Under the pieces are notes generated by a model that saw nothing but the letters and a program-made list of their open reading frames with translations, was not told the origin of the DNA and ran no database searches. From assembly GCA_937916485.1 (NCBI GenBank), contig CALFSV010000173.1, positions 1 through 64,000 of the forward strand: 64,000 nucleotides of DNA, in the 5' to 3' direction. The DNA is from an uncultured Paracoccaceae bacterium (GTDB lineage Bacteria > Pseudomonadota > Alphaproteobacteria > Rhodobacterales > Rhodobacteraceae). This document shows, one piece after another, positions 17,111 to 26,334 of this stretch. Made by a program: the position numbers and the translations under genes. Each line of letters starts with the position of its first letter. Within the stretch, counting starts at the first letter, position 1.

Positions 17111-17812
17111 ATGTCCAAAATCGCATTGGTGGACGACGACAGAAATATTCTGACGTCAGTATCGATGACCCTCGAAGCCGAAGGCTTTGAGGTAGAGACT
17201 TATAACGACGGGCAATCCGCTTTGGATGCCTTCAACAAACGCATGCCAGACATGGCCGTGCTGGACATCAAGATGCCCCGCATGGATGGAATGGATTTGC
17301 TTCAGCGTCTTCGTCAGAAGACCTCGATGCCGGTCATTTTCCTGACGTCTAAGGATGACGAGATCGATGAAGTTCTCGGCCTTCGTATGGGGGCAGATGA
17401 CTACGTCAAGAAACCCTTCTCTCAACGGCTTCTGGTTGAACGGATCCGGGCACTTCTGCGCCGGCAGGACGCGATTTCTGGTGAGATCGTCGAAACCACC
17501 GAAGAAACCAAGATCATGATCCGTGGTGAGTTGGTCATGGATCCTCTGCGCCACGCTGTGAAATGGAAAGGCCAGGACGTATCCCTGACCGTGACAGAGT
17601 TCCTTCTTTTGCAGGCGCTCGCACAGAGGCCCGGCTTTGTTAAAAGCCGCGACCAGTTGATGGATGTTGCATACGATGATCAGGTCTACGTTGACGACCG
17701 AACGATCGACAGCCACATCAAGCGCCTTCGCAAAAAGATGCGGCAGGCAGATGAGACTTTCTCGGCGATCGAAACCCTTTATGGCATCGGTTACCGGTAC
17801 AACGAAGAATAG
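17111..17812 (+). CDS. chvI: response regulator ChvI (OmpR family)
   Basis: A 233-residue regulator. The receiver domain has the acidic pair DDD at 8-10, the phosphoacceptor D52 in [11 protein letters not shown] and the switch lysine in [10 protein letters not shown] winged helix from about 140 ends [18 protein letters not shown]...GIGYRY. It is transcribed just ahead of its kinase gene (14 bp gap). ATG 17111 follows gagga at 17096-17100 and starts exactly at the receiver fold. In alphaproteobacteria ChvI responds to envelope and acid stress and affects central carbon genes including pckA. Confidence 0.95.
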   Translation: MSKIALVDDDRNILTSVSMTLEAEGFEVETYNDGQSALDAFNKRMPDMAVLDIKMPRMDGMDLLQRLRQKTSMPVIFLTSKDDEIDEVLGLRMGADDYVKKPFSQRLLVERIRALLRRQDAISGEIVETTEETKIMIRGELVMDPLRHAVKWKGQDVSLTVTEFLLLQALAQRPGFVKSRDQLMDVAYDDQVYVDDRTIDSHIKRLRKKMRQADETFSAIETLYGIGYRYNEE

Positions 17813-17826
17813 CCCTAGGAGGCGTA

Positions 17827-19605
17827 ATGACAGCGGCTCCGCACATTGACGTCCGGGATCTGAACTCGGTACGGCGCGCCGCTAAACTGGCTGCCGAAGA
17901 GGACATTGCCAGAGAGCGGGACGCAAACGCCGACAATGTTGTTGTGGGCGACACCTGGGTGTCGCCCGCGGCGGCCGCCGCACCTGACCTTCAGGAGCGG
18001 CGCACAAGGCGTGGCTTCTTCTCTCTCAACAGCTCCCCCCTTGCGCGCAAGATCATCACATTCAACCTGGTCGCTCTAATCCTTCTGGTGGCCGGGATGC
18101 TTTACCTTGCGCCATCTCGCGACAACCTGGCTTTTCAAAGGGCCAACGGGCTGGTCAGCGAAGCGGAACTGATTGCCGATGTCTTTGAGGCCGGGCTTCC
18201 ATCTGGGGCACCGGTCAATCTGGTCACTGGCGACGGCATCGCCATCGACGCGACCCTTCGCAATCTTGACCTGCGCGGCGGGATCGAGGTTTTTGTCTTT
18301 GACACCGCAGGAACGCTTGTCGGTGCATCGGCTGCATCGGACGAGAACGCCGCCGTCGCAGGGCTCGAATACGATGATGGCGGGACCTTCCTGACTAACA
18401 TCCTGAATGGCATCAGGGATGGCTTATCCTCGGTGCTGGCACCAAACGCACCGACAGAGCAGACAATTCCCTCGGAAGATGTTGCCAAGGCGCTTGTGGC
18501 GCGGGCGATTAGCCAGGGAACTACGGTTGATACCTCAACCGACCTGCAAGGGCGGACCGTGTTTGCGGTTGGAACACCGATCACCCAGAACGGAAACCCG
18601 ATCGGCGCCGTCGCCCTTACCAGCGCCGCTGGTGAAATTGACGCGCTTGTCCGGCGTGAACGGGAAAAAGTCCTGCAAATGTTTGTTGTGGGGATTGCGG
18701 TTTCAATCGGGCTAAGCCTGATTCTGGCATCAACCATAGCAAACCCCATCGCCGATCTGGCCGCCGCGGCCGAACTTGGTCGGGATCGCAATGCACGCAA
18801 AATGTCACCAGACAGGATCCGCATCCCCGACCTGACCGGACGGCCCGATGAAATCGGGCGCTTGTCGGGGGCCCTGCGGGGCATGGTCTCGGCGCTTTAT
18901 GAACGGATCGAATCCAACGAACAGTTTGCGGCCGATGTTGCGCATGAGATCAAGAACCCTCTGGCCTCGCTTAGGTCCGCGGTCGGCACCATGCGGGTCG
19001 CCAAGCGGGATGATCAGCGCGAACGCCTTCTGGAAGTGATCGAGCATGATGTACGCCGCCTTGACCGGCTCGTAAGTGACATTTCAAACGCTTCCCGCCT
19101 TGATAGTGAGTTGGTCAAAGAGCAGGAAGAAGCGTTTGATTTGCTTGAGATGCTCGGAAATCTGAGTGACTTTCTTGGTAAGGATGCCGCTGCGAAGGGG
19201 GTCGACTTTATCGCTGACCTGCCCATGCAGCCGATCATCGTGCAGGGCCTTGAAGGACGGTTGGCACAGGTCTTTGTGAACCTGATCACCAATGCGGTTT
19301 CCTTCTGCGATAGCGGCGACGCCATACGCATTTGGGCGCGCAAGCGTGAAAACCGTGTGCTGGTGGTGGTCGAGGATACCGGACCCGGCATTCCGGAAAA
19401 CGCGCTCACCAAGGTGTTTCAACGGTTCTATTCAGAGCGCCCTGCCGGTGACTTTGGAAATAACTCGGGCCTCGGTCTGGCGATTTCCAAGCAGATTGTA
19501 GAAGCGCACGGTGGCGTCATCTGGGCCGAGAACATCCGCCCAACCGATGCCGATCCGACATCAGAACCACTTGGCGCACGCTTTGTCGTAGGCCTGCCGG
19601 TCTAG
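17827..19605 (+). CDS. chvG: sensor histidine kinase ChvG
   Basis: A 592-residue inner-membrane kinase. A cytosolic N-terminal tail of about 75 residues precedes TM1 (IITFNLVALILLVAGMLYL). A periplasmic sensor domain of about 185 residues follows, then TM2 (FVVGIAVSIGLSLILAST), a HAMP domain, the H-box VAHEIKNPL (His near 373) and an ATPase domain with N-box NLITNAVSFC, G1 DTGPGIP and G2 GLGLAISKQI. It phosphorylates ChvI. The ExoR partner known from rhizobia is not in this window. Confidence 0.94.
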   Translation: MTAAPHIDVRDLNSVRRAAKLAAEEDIARERDANADNVVVGDTWVSPAAAAAPDLQERRTRRGFFSLNSSPLARKIITFNLVALILLVAGMLYLAPSRDNLAFQRANGLVSEAELIADVFEAGLPSGAPVNLVTGDGIAIDATLRNLDLRGGIEVFVFDTAGTLVGASAASDENAAVAGLEYDDGGTFLTNILNGIRDGLSSVLAPNAPTEQTIPSEDVAKALVARAISQGTTVDTSTDLQGRTVFAVGTPITQNGNPIGAVALTSAAGEIDALVRREREKVLQMFVVGIAVSIGLSLILASTIANPIADLAAAAELGRDRNARKMSPDRIRIPDLTGRPDEIGRLSGALRGMVSALYERIESNEQFAADVAHEIKNPLASLRSAVGTMRVAKRDDQRERLLEVIEHDVRRLDRLVSDISNASRLDSELVKEQEEAFDLLEMLGNLSDFLGKDAAAKGVDFIADLPMQPIIVQGLEGRLAQVFVNLITNAVSFCDSGDAIRIWARKRENRVLVVVEDTGPGIPENALTKVFQRFYSERPAGDFGNNSGLGLAISKQIVEAHGGVIWAENIRPTDADPTSEPLGARFVVGLPV

Positions 19606-19609
19606 GGGC

Positions 19610-20041
19610 ATGACCCCGGGCCAGCCCTTCGTTGAACACGCCAGTACCGTCGCACTTGGCAGCCGGGCAGTGATGATCCGTGGCGCCTCGGGCAGCGGAA
19701 AGTCAGCCCTGGCATTGGAACTCATGGCCCTCGGATGTGGCCTCGTGGCGGATGACCGTACCATACTGATCAGGCGCGGCGACGACCTTGTTGCAGACTG
19801 CCCTTCAACGATCGCGGGCCTGATCGAGGCGCGGGGTGTCGGGCTTCTTGCGGCGGTGCCGGCCGGGCCCTCGCGGGTAAGCGTTTGCATTGACCTTGAT
19901 CAAATCGAAACCGAACGGCTTCCGCCGCATCGCAGCATCAGCTATCTTGGTGTCTCCTTGCCCCTGATTCACAAGGTTGAGAGGGCCTATTTTGCGGCAG
20001 CGATCCTGCAATACCTCAAGGCAGGCCGGAGTGATCGATGA
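19610..20041 (+). CDS. hprK: HPr kinase/phosphorylase, short alphaproteobacterial form
   Basis: A 143-residue protein with the P-loop GASGSGKSA (25-33) and the HprK segment [10 protein letters not shown] after it. It consists of the catalytic core only and lacks the N-terminal domain of Firmicutes HprK, as is usual in alphaproteobacteria. It phosphorylates a serine of HPr, encoded three genes downstream. It starts 4 bp after the chvG stop and overlaps rapZ by 4 bp (ATGA), so the signalling genes form one operon. Confidence 0.9.
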   Translation: MTPGQPFVEHASTVALGSRAVMIRGASGSGKSALALELMALGCGLVADDRTILIRRGDDLVADCPSTIAGLIEARGVGLLAAVPAGPSRVSVCIDLDQIETERLPPHRSISYLGVSLPLIHKVERAYFAAAILQYLKAGRSDR

Positions 20042-20979
20042 GCTTAGAGTTCACAGACAAGACGACGTCCGATAACGACGACCCTCGCCAGAGGATCGTG
20101 CTGGTCACGGGCCCTTCCGGGGCCGGACGGTCGACGGCCATCAACGTCCTGGAGGACCTCGGATACGAGGTGATCGACAATCTGCCCTTGTCCCTTTTGC
20201 CCCGCCTGATCGACGGCCCGCCCCTGGCCCGGCCTCTTGCCCTGGGACTCGATGTTCGCAACCGCGACTTCGGCATTGATGCCTTGATTGAGTCGATCGT
20301 TTTGCTCGCGAACCATCCCGGAATCCGTGAACAGGTCCTCTATATTGATTGCGCCGAGGACGAACTGGTCCGGCGCTACTCTGAGACCCGCCGCAGACAT
20401 CCGCTGGCCCCCAACGACTCTCCCCTCACCGGTATTCAGCGGGAACGAGACCTTCTTGTCCCGATCCGATCGCGGGCAGACGTACTGATCGATTCGAGCG
20501 GTGTGACACCGCATGATCTGAAGGCCGAGCTTGTAGAGCTGTTTGGGGTTCCCGACGGCCAGACCCTAGGTATCACGCTCCAATCATTCTCGTTCAAGCG
20601 GGGCATGCCGAGGGGCATCGACATCGTTCATGACGTGAGGTTTCTTCGGAACCCCCATTGGGAGCGAAATCTGCGTGGCAAAGACGGTCGTGATCCCGAA
20701 GTTGCTGCCCATATAGCAGTGGATCCAAGGTTTTCTGTTTTCTTTGAGAAAGTTATGGACCTGACGCTGTTCCTCTTGCCGGCATACCGTGACGAAGGGA
20801 AATCCCATTTGTCGATCGGATTTGGCTGTACCGGGGGGCAACACAGGTCCGTGGCATTGGTCGAGATGATGGGCAAGACCCTTGCAGAGGAAGGCTGGCG
20901 TGTGTCTAAACGTCATCGCGAAATGGAGCGGCGCGCATCCTCGTCCGAGGACAGCGTTGAACAAGGGAAACAGACGTGA
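20038..20979 (+). CDS. rapZ: RNase adapter protein RapZ (YvcJ family)
   Basis: A 313-residue protein. The N-terminal nucleotide-binding domain has a P-loop GPSGAGRST (25-33) and [14 protein letters not shown], the family landmark. The C-terminal domain ends with [17 protein letters not shown] and KRHREMERR. In E. coli RapZ targets the GlmZ sRNA to RNase E and controls GlmS. The usual Walker lysine is arginine here, which may reduce nucleotide hydrolysis. Four-base ATGA overlaps on both sides indicate translational coupling with hprK and the EIIA gene. Confidence 0.92.
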   Translation: MSLEFTDKTTSDNDDPRQRIVLVTGPSGAGRSTAINVLEDLGYEVIDNLPLSLLPRLIDGPPLARPLALGLDVRNRDFGIDALIESIVLLANHPGIREQVLYIDCAEDELVRRYSETRRRHPLAPNDSPLTGIQRERDLLVPIRSRADVLIDSSGVTPHDLKAELVELFGVPDGQTLGITLQSFSFKRGMPRGIDIVHDVRFLRNPHWERNLRGKDGRDPEVAAHIAVDPRFSVFFEKVMDLTLFLLPAYRDEGKSHLSIGFGCTGGQHRSVALVEMMGKTLAEEGWRVSKRHREMERRASSSEDSVEQGKQT

Positions 20980-21392
20980 TCGGCATCGTGATCGTGGCCC
21001 ATGGAGGCTTGGCCCGAGAGTATCTTTCGGCGGTTGAGCATGTTGTGGGCCATCAACCCGGTGTCATGGCCATTACGATCGACCCGGAAGACGACAGAAC
21101 ACAAAAGCAGAATGAGATCTGCGACGCCGCAGACGAGGTCGATGTCGGGTCCGGCGTTGTCATCGTCACGGACATGTTCGGCGGCTCTCCCTCAAACCTG
21201 TCCCTTCGCGCCTGCGGCCCGACCAACCGGCGCATTCTGTACGGCGCCAACCTGCCCATGCTGATCAAGCTGGCCAAGTCCCGCTCGCGCAGTGTTCCCG
21301 ACGCGGTGAATGTCGCGATGGAAGCGGGGCGCAAATACATAAACAGCCATATCGTCAGCAGTGACATCGGCACAAAGAGGTCCGCCGGATGA
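20976..21392 (+). CDS. PTS EIIA component, mannose (fructose) family
   Basis: A 138-residue protein with the EIIA-Man active site [13 protein letters not shown] (phosphorylated His9) and [10 protein letters not shown] in the middle. No PTS permease is encoded nearby, so this is a regulatory PTS in which phosphate flows from EI-Ntr through HPr to EIIA. In alphaproteobacteria this EIIA-Man influences carbon storage and the neighbouring kinases. It overlaps rapZ and the HPr gene by 4 bp each. Confidence 0.9.
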   Translation: MIGIVIVAHGGLAREYLSAVEHVVGHQPGVMAITIDPEDDRTQKQNEICDAADEVDVGSGVVIVTDMFGGSPSNLSLRACGPTNRRILYGANLPMLIKLAKSRSRSVPDAVNVAMEAGRKYINSHIVSSDIGTKRSAG

Positions 21393-21667
21393 CCGACAGC
21401 ACGGTAAGGCAGCTGAAAATAATCAATATCAAGGGCCTGCACGCCCGCGCCTCAGCCAAGCTTGCCGAGGTGGTGGAACAACATGACGCCGATGCGACCG
21501 TCCGGCATGATGGGCAAACAGCCGCAGGTGACAGCATCATGGGGCTTTTGATGTTGGCAGCCTCCAAGGGAACCACTATTGAAGTTGAAACGAGCGGTCC
21601 CGAGGCGTCCAAGCTGGCCGACGCCATTGCCAGATTGGTGGCGGACAAGTTTGGTGAAGGTGCCTAG
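21389..21667 (+). CDS. ptsH: phosphocarrier protein HPr
   Basis: A 92-residue HPr with the phosphorylated histidine in GLHARASAKL (His18) and the regulatory serine in GDSIMGLLML (Ser49), the site used by HprK. Both sites are intact, so both phosphorylation routes are possible. It is the last PTS gene of the operon, overlapping the EIIA gene by an ATGA. EI (PtsP) must be encoded elsewhere. Confidence 0.94.
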   Translation: MTDSTVRQLKIINIKGLHARASAKLAEVVEQHDADATVRHDGQTAAGDSIMGLLMLAASKGTTIEVETSGPEASKLADAIARLVADKFGEGA

Positions 21668-21673
21668 TTTGAA

Positions 21674-22594
21674 GTGCCCAGCGCGCGCGGCCAGACGAAA
21701 GATGAGACGGTTTTGACAGATCGACTTCACCACGTCGCCATCCCGCACGCTACCCCGGTAGCCGAGCAGAAGGGCTACGACCGTCGCAATCTTACCTATT
21801 CGAACACCTTCGAGAACCCGTTCAAGCGCAATGTCATCCGGGCGATCGAGTGGCTTACGGGCAAGATTACAATCATGCGGATGCTGCGCACCTTTCGCCA
21901 GCAGGGCCCACATCAGCGGGAAACGCTTTGGCGTGATGGTCTTGCGGTGATGCAAATCGACCTGCAGACCCCGGACGATCAGATTGCCAACATTCCCAAG
22001 ACCGGCCCTGTCATCGTGGTGGCAAACCATCCTCACGGAATGGTCGACGGCATTGTCATGGCTGAATTGATCAGCCGGGTGCGGACCGACTACAAGATCC
22101 TCGTTCGTTCGATTCTGACCGGGATCGACGACATGGCGGCAAGCTTTCTGATCCCGGTGCCTTTCCCGCATGAACCCGATGCCCAAAAGAAGGGTATCGA
22201 AATGCGCGCCGCCGCGATGGACGTTTTGGGCAAAGGAGGGGTCATCGCCCTGTTCCCATCCGGCGTCGTCGCCTCGTCCAAAACAATGTTCGGCCCGGCG
22301 GTCGAAGAAGAATGGAATGTGTTTACCGCCAAGATGATCAAGCGGTCAGGTGCCACTGTCGTCCCCGTTTACTTTCCGGGAGCAAACTCGCGCTGGTACC
22401 AGATCGCCAATCGCATATCGGCAACGCTGCGCCAAAGCCTGCTGCTGCACGAGATCGTTTCAGCCTGCAAGAAGCCCCAAAAACCGGTCATCGGCCGCCC
22501 GATCCCGCCCGAGGAGTGCTCGGAAATGTCCGGCGACCCAAGGGCGTTCATGGCCTGGCTGCGGGACAAAACTCTGTCGCTTGGTAACGTCTAA
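21674..22594 (+). CDS. lysophospholipid acyltransferase family protein (hemolysin/OlsA-like)
   Basis: A 306-residue acyltransferase with NHPHGMVDG near residue 117 (the family's NHP...D motif with hemolysin-type spacing), ALFPSGVVASSK as the substrate block, and VPVYFPG. It probably acylates a lysophospholipid or ornithine lipid at the inner membrane. It follows HPr by 6 bp and may be the last gene of that operon. The start is GTG 21674 or TTG 21713 (MTDRLHHV), with neither RBS decisive. Its stop overlaps the stop of the convergent dehydrogenase. Confidence 0.8.
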   Translation: MPSARGQTKDETVLTDRLHHVAIPHATPVAEQKGYDRRNLTYSNTFENPFKRNVIRAIEWLTGKITIMRMLRTFRQQGPHQRETLWRDGLAVMQIDLQTPDDQIANIPKTGPVIVVANHPHGMVDGIVMAELISRVRTDYKILVRSILTGIDDMAASFLIPVPFPHEPDAQKKGIEMRAAAMDVLGKGGVIALFPSGVVASSKTMFGPAVEEEWNVFTAKMIKRSGATVVPVYFPGANSRWYQIANRISATLRQSLLLHEIVSACKKPQKPVIGRPIPPEECSEMSGDPRAFMAWLRDKTLSLGNV

Positions 22595-23466
22595 CGGGTC
22601 GGTACGGGTACCTCACCGCGGTAGTCATAAAAACCGCGCTTGGTCTTGCGACCCAACCAACCAGCCTCGACATATTTGGTCAGCAACGGACAGGGGCGAT
22701 ACTTTGTATCGGCCAGACCGTCGTGCAAAACGTTCATGATGGCCAGGCACGTATCCAGCCCGATAAAATCAGCCAGTTCCAGCGGCCCCATCGGGTGGTT
22801 TGCACCCAGCTTGAGCGATGTGTCGATGGATTGAACCGACCCAACGCCTTCATACAGGGTGTAAATCGCCTCGTTGATCATCGGCATCAAGATGCGGTTC
22901 ACGATGAACGCGGGGAAATCTTCCGAGCTGGACGCCGTCTTGCCAAGGCGATCCACCACCTCGAGGCAGGCATCGAATGTCTCTTTGTCTGTCGCAATCC
23001 CCCGGATCAGTTCGACCAGCTGCATCACCGGCACGGGGTTCATGAAGTGAAATCCCATGAACTTTTCCGGTCGGTCCGTCCGGGCGGCCAGCCGGGTGAT
23101 CGAGATGGACGACGTGTTCGACGTGAGGATCGTCGTCGGCTTGAGGTGCGGAACGAGGTCTTCGAAGATGGCCTGCTTGACCGTCTCGCGTTCTGTCGCC
23201 GCCTCGATGACCAGATCGGTCTGTCCAAGGTCGGTCAGGGTCAGCGTGCTTGAAATGCGGGACATCGCGGCGTCGCGTTGTTCCGCGGTAATCGTGTCGC
23301 GGCTGACCTGCCGTTCCAAGTTCTTGAGGATCACGGCCCGCCCGGCGTTCAGGGCATCCTGGCTGATGTCCGTCATCAGAACATCGTAGCCCGCAAGCGC
23401 AAAGACATGGGCAATCCCATTGCCCATCTGCCCAGCCCCCACGACCCCTACAGTCTCGATGCTCAT
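22591..23466 (-). CDS. 3-hydroxybutyryl-CoA dehydrogenase
   Basis: A 291-residue enzyme with the NAD-binding motif GVVGAGQMGNGIA at the N-terminus, SNTSSISITRLA and FMGFHFMNPVPVMQLVE in the middle (catalytic His in the HFMNP segment) and a C-terminal helical dimer domain with NHPMGPLELADFIGLDT. It oxidises or forms (S)-3-hydroxybutyryl-CoA in butyrate and polyhydroxyalkanoate metabolism or the ethylmalonyl-CoA route. The ATG at 23466 starts at the Rossmann strand; an ATG 33 bp upstream is less likely. etfAB lie nearby on the same strand. Confidence 0.92.
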   Translation of the reverse strand: MSIETVGVVGAGQMGNGIAHVFALAGYDVLMTDISQDALNAGRAVILKNLERQVSRDTITAEQRDAAMSRISSTLTLTDLGQTDLVIEAATERETVKQAIFEDLVPHLKPTTILTSNTSSISITRLAARTDRPEKFMGFHFMNPVPVMQLVELIRGIATDKETFDACLEVVDRLGKTASSSEDFPAFIVNRILMPMINEAIYTLYEGVGSVQSIDTSLKLGANHPMGPLELADFIGLDTCLAIMNVLHDGLADTKYRPCPLLTKYVEAGWLGRKTKRGFYDYRGEVPVPTR

Positions 23467-23628
23467 GCTTGCAATCCCTTGATGCTTTGTGAGGAACAAT
23501 AGGCCTGCACCGCCCCCGCGAGCAAGGCCGCGACACCGTTAAAATCAAAGGTGAATTGGCGGTTTAAGGGATTCACAAGCCTTTGCGGCGAATCTTGACG
23601 GTGGTGAGAGTTCTAAGTGGTGGGTGTC

Positions 23629-24468
23629 ATGAAACCAGAAACGCTGGAAGGCGGCGCAATCAGCTATGCGCCATGTCGATACGGATCGTCCAAAATCTTC
23701 TTCAGGGGGCCAAGACGCTCTCTTGAACGTCCTTATCTGACGTTTGTCGGTGGAAGTCAGACCTATGGCAAATTCATTGCCAAACCTTTCGCCAACCTTG
23801 TCGAGGAAAGAGAGGGGACGGCCTGCATCAACCTGGGGTGTCTGAACGCCTCTGTTGATGCTTTTCTTCAGGAACCTGCCGTCGGGGATATTTGCCGACA
23901 ATCGCGCCTGAACGTTCTTCAGGTGATGAGCGCACACAACATGTCCAATCGCTTTTACACGGTCCATCCCCGCCGCAACGACCGCTTCGTTGGGGAATCA
24001 TCCGTCCTTCGGGCCCTGTACCCGGAGGTGGACTTTTCCGAGTTTTGTTTTGTCCGGCATCTGCTCAGCACCCTTTATACCCTGTCACCCGAACGGTTCG
24101 AGGTGCTCGTGGTAGAGTTACGTTCAGCCTGGCGGGCCCGGATGCAGCACTTCATCCATTGCATCGGGTCGCACACCTACCTTTTGTGGTTCGCAGAGCA
24201 TCTTCCGACCAACGCCAATTGGAACGACCGCGCAGAGCCATTGCGGTCAGAACCCTTGTTTGTCACGCGGCAGATGGTTGATGAACTCCGACCGATGGTA
24301 AGGGGGGTCGTTGTCGTCCAGCCCAGTCAACGGGCCAAGGCACAGGGCACCAGAGGCATGGTTTTCCTGGGCACAGACACCGCAGCCGCGACCGAGCTCT
24401 TAAACCCCGCCGCCCACGATGAGGCCGCGCAGGCCCTATCCCTCGCGATACGGGCCAATCTTGCATAG
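23629..24468 (+). CDS. DUF6473 family protein
   Basis: A 279-residue protein. It matches what I recall of DUF6473, a family common in Rhodobacteraceae: RPYLTFVGGSQTYGKFIAKPFANLVEE, CINLGCLNASVDAFL and VMSAHNMSNRFYTVHPRRNDRF. The GGSQT and N-G-C-N blocks resemble an SGNH hydrolase or sulfotransferase-like fold, but this is inference. No signal peptide. ATG 23629 was preferred over GTG 23617, which differs by four residues. A strong terminator follows. Function unknown. Confidence 0.7.
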   Translation: MKPETLEGGAISYAPCRYGSSKIFFRGPRRSLERPYLTFVGGSQTYGKFIAKPFANLVEEREGTACINLGCLNASVDAFLQEPAVGDICRQSRLNVLQVMSAHNMSNRFYTVHPRRNDRFVGESSVLRALYPEVDFSEFCFVRHLLSTLYTLSPERFEVLVVELRSAWRARMQHFIHCIGSHTYLLWFAEHLPTNANWNDRAEPLRSEPLFVTRQMVDELRPMVRGVVVVQPSQRAKAQGTRGMVFLGTDTAAATELLNPAAHDEAAQALSLAIRANLA

Positions 24469-24469
24469 C

Positions 24470-24496
24470 AAAAGGGGGCCGCAAGGGCCCCCTTTT
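24470..24496. terminator. bidirectional terminator, DUF6473 gene / etfA
   Basis: Perfect 11-bp arms, AAAAGGGGGCC (24470-24480) and GGCCCCCTTTT (24486-24496), enclose a 5-nt loop. T-runs are present on both strands. It lies between convergent genes. Confidence 0.93.
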
Positions 24497-24519
24497 CAAT
24501 TCCGCCAACGCCCGAAAGC

Positions 24520-25449
24520 TCAGATCTTGCCGACAAGCTCCGGCACGGCCGCGAACAGATCAGCGACAAGGCCGTAGTCTGCCACCTGAAAGATCGGGGC
24601 CTCTTCGTCCTTGTTGATGGCGACGATGACCTTGGAATCCTTCATGCCGGCCAGGTGCTGGATGGCACCCGAGATGCCGACAGCCACATAAAGGTCTGGC
24701 GCGACAACCTTGCCAGTCTGGCCAACCTGCCAGTCGTTCGGAGCATAGCCCGAATCCACCGCAGCGCGCGACGCCCCAACAGCGGCCCCCAGCTTGTCCG
24801 CCAGTTGTTCAATGATGGCAAAGTCTTCCTTGGACCCGACACCACGTCCGCCCGAGACCACGACACCGGCCGATGTCAGCTCAGGCCGGTCACTTGCCGC
24901 AACCTTGTCCTCAACCCAGGACGACAGGGCCGGATCGGCGACTGCACCGATCTTTTCCACCGCTGCGGAGCCACCCATAGGCGCGGCATCGAAACCAGCA
25001 CCCCGGATTGTCATGACCTTTGTCCCGTCCGACGACGCCACGGTCTGGATCGCGTTGCCCGCGTAGATGGGCCGCTCAAACGTGTCGGCGTCCAGAATCG
25101 CGGTCACTTCGGAAATCATCATGACATCCAGAAGCGCGGCAACGCGCGGCATGATGTTCTTGGCATCCGTCGTCGCGGGCGCCACGATATGGGAATAGTC
25201 TGCCGCCATGCTGACAATGAGGTCTGCCACAGGCTCTGCCAGGTAGTGGCAATAGGCCTTGTCATCGGCAAACAGGACCCGGCTCACACCGCTGATCGTT
25301 GCAGCCTCGGCCGCAGCAGCGTCACCGCCCGTTCCTGCCACAAGCACGGTCACCGGACCCAGCGAAGAGACAGCGGCAACTGTCTTGGCCGTTGCGTCGA
25401 CGGACAACTGCCCGTTCGCAACTTCCGCCAGAAGAAGAACACCCATCAT
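24520..25449 (-). CDS. etfA: electron transfer flavoprotein subunit alpha
   Basis: A 309-residue subunit. The C-terminal FAD-binding domain has [30 protein letters not shown] cut by the usual loop, then [14 protein letters not shown] and [12 protein letters not shown]. It takes electrons from acyl-CoA dehydrogenases and passes them to ETF-ubiquinone oxidoreductase. It is cotranscribed with etfB: the etfB stop overlaps the ATG here (GTATGATG), and two adjacent ATGs leave a one-residue ambiguity. Confidence 0.96.
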   Translation of the reverse strand: MMGVLLLAEVANGQLSVDATAKTVAAVSSLGPVTVLVAGTGGDAAAAEAATISGVSRVLFADDKAYCHYLAEPVADLIVSMAADYSHIVAPATTDAKNIMPRVAALLDVMMISEVTAILDADTFERPIYAGNAIQTVASSDGTKVMTIRGAGFDAAPMGGSAAVEKIGAVADPALSSWVEDKVAASDRPELTSAGVVVSGGRGVGSKEDFAIIEQLADKLGAAVGASRAAVDSGYAPNDWQVGQTGKVVAPDLYVAVGISGAIQHLAGMKDSKVIVAINKDEEAPIFQVADYGLVADLFAAVPELVGKI

Positions 25450-26204
25450 ACGACTCCCGCTTCTTTGAGTTTCGCTACAAGCTCATCCACCGACTTGACG
25501 ATGATGCCGGCCTTGCGGGCCTCAGGCTCCGTCGTCTTGACGATGGTCAGACGCGCAGTCGCATCCACGCCATAGTCGGCGGGTGTCTTTTCGTCCAAGG
25601 GCTTCTTCTTGGCCTTCATGATGTTGGGCAGCGAGGCGTAGCGCGGCTCGTTCAGGCGCAGGTCCACCGTCACGATGGTCGGCATCTTGACCTCGATGGT
25701 CTGCAAGCCGCCATCAACCTCGCGGGTCACCTTGGCCACATCGCCCTCAACCTCAAGCGATGACGCAAAGGTCGCCTGCGACCAGCCCAAAAGGGCGGAC
25801 AGCATCTGACCTGTGGCGTTCATGTCGTTGTCGATCGCCTGCTTGCCGCACAGCACAAGGCCCGGCTGCTCTTCATCGACAATCGCCTTGAGGATCTTGG
25901 CCACGGTCAACGGCTCGATATCCTGGTGCACGTCATCGGTGGCGACGACGAGGATCGCACGGTCCGCCCCCATGGCCAGCGCCGTCCGCAGGGTTTCCTG
26001 AGACTGCTTGACACCGATCGAGACCGCGATGACCTCGTCGACCTTTCCGGCCTCTTTCAGGCGGATCGCCTGTTCGACCGCAATCTCATCAAACGGATTC
26101 ATCGACATTTTGACATTGGCAAGATCGACACCGGATCCATCCGCCTTGACGCGGACCTTCACGTTGTAATCGATCACGCGCTTTACCGGCACGAGGACCT
26201 TCAT
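25446..26204 (-). CDS. etfB: electron transfer flavoprotein subunit beta
   Basis: A 252-residue subunit with the N-terminus [19 protein letters not shown], the AMP-binding region [18 protein letters not shown] and a C-terminal arm [14 protein letters not shown]. It pairs with the downstream etfA product. ATG 26204 was chosen because the family begins MKVLVPVKR; a start five residues upstream is also open. Clear partner assignment by sequence and operon. Confidence 0.96.
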   Translation of the reverse strand: MKVLVPVKRVIDYNVKVRVKADGSGVDLANVKMSMNPFDEIAVEQAIRLKEAGKVDEVIAVSIGVKQSQETLRTALAMGADRAILVVATDDVHQDIEPLTVAKILKAIVDEEQPGLVLCGKQAIDNDMNATGQMLSALLGWSQATFASSLEVEGDVAKVTREVDGGLQTIEVKMPTIVTVDLRLNEPRYASLPNIMKAKKKPLDEKTPADYGVDATARLTIVKTTEPEARKAGIIVKSVDELVAKLKEAGVV

Positions 26205-26334
26205 GTGCACATCTCCCAAAGAGTTAGGCGTGGCGTATTGCGTTCCCTGTTATCGTGCCACTGGCCGGGAAAACAGTGCAAAATCGACGCGGGGAGGGCC
26301 GCGAACGCCACGTCTAAGACGAGCACGTCACCTG

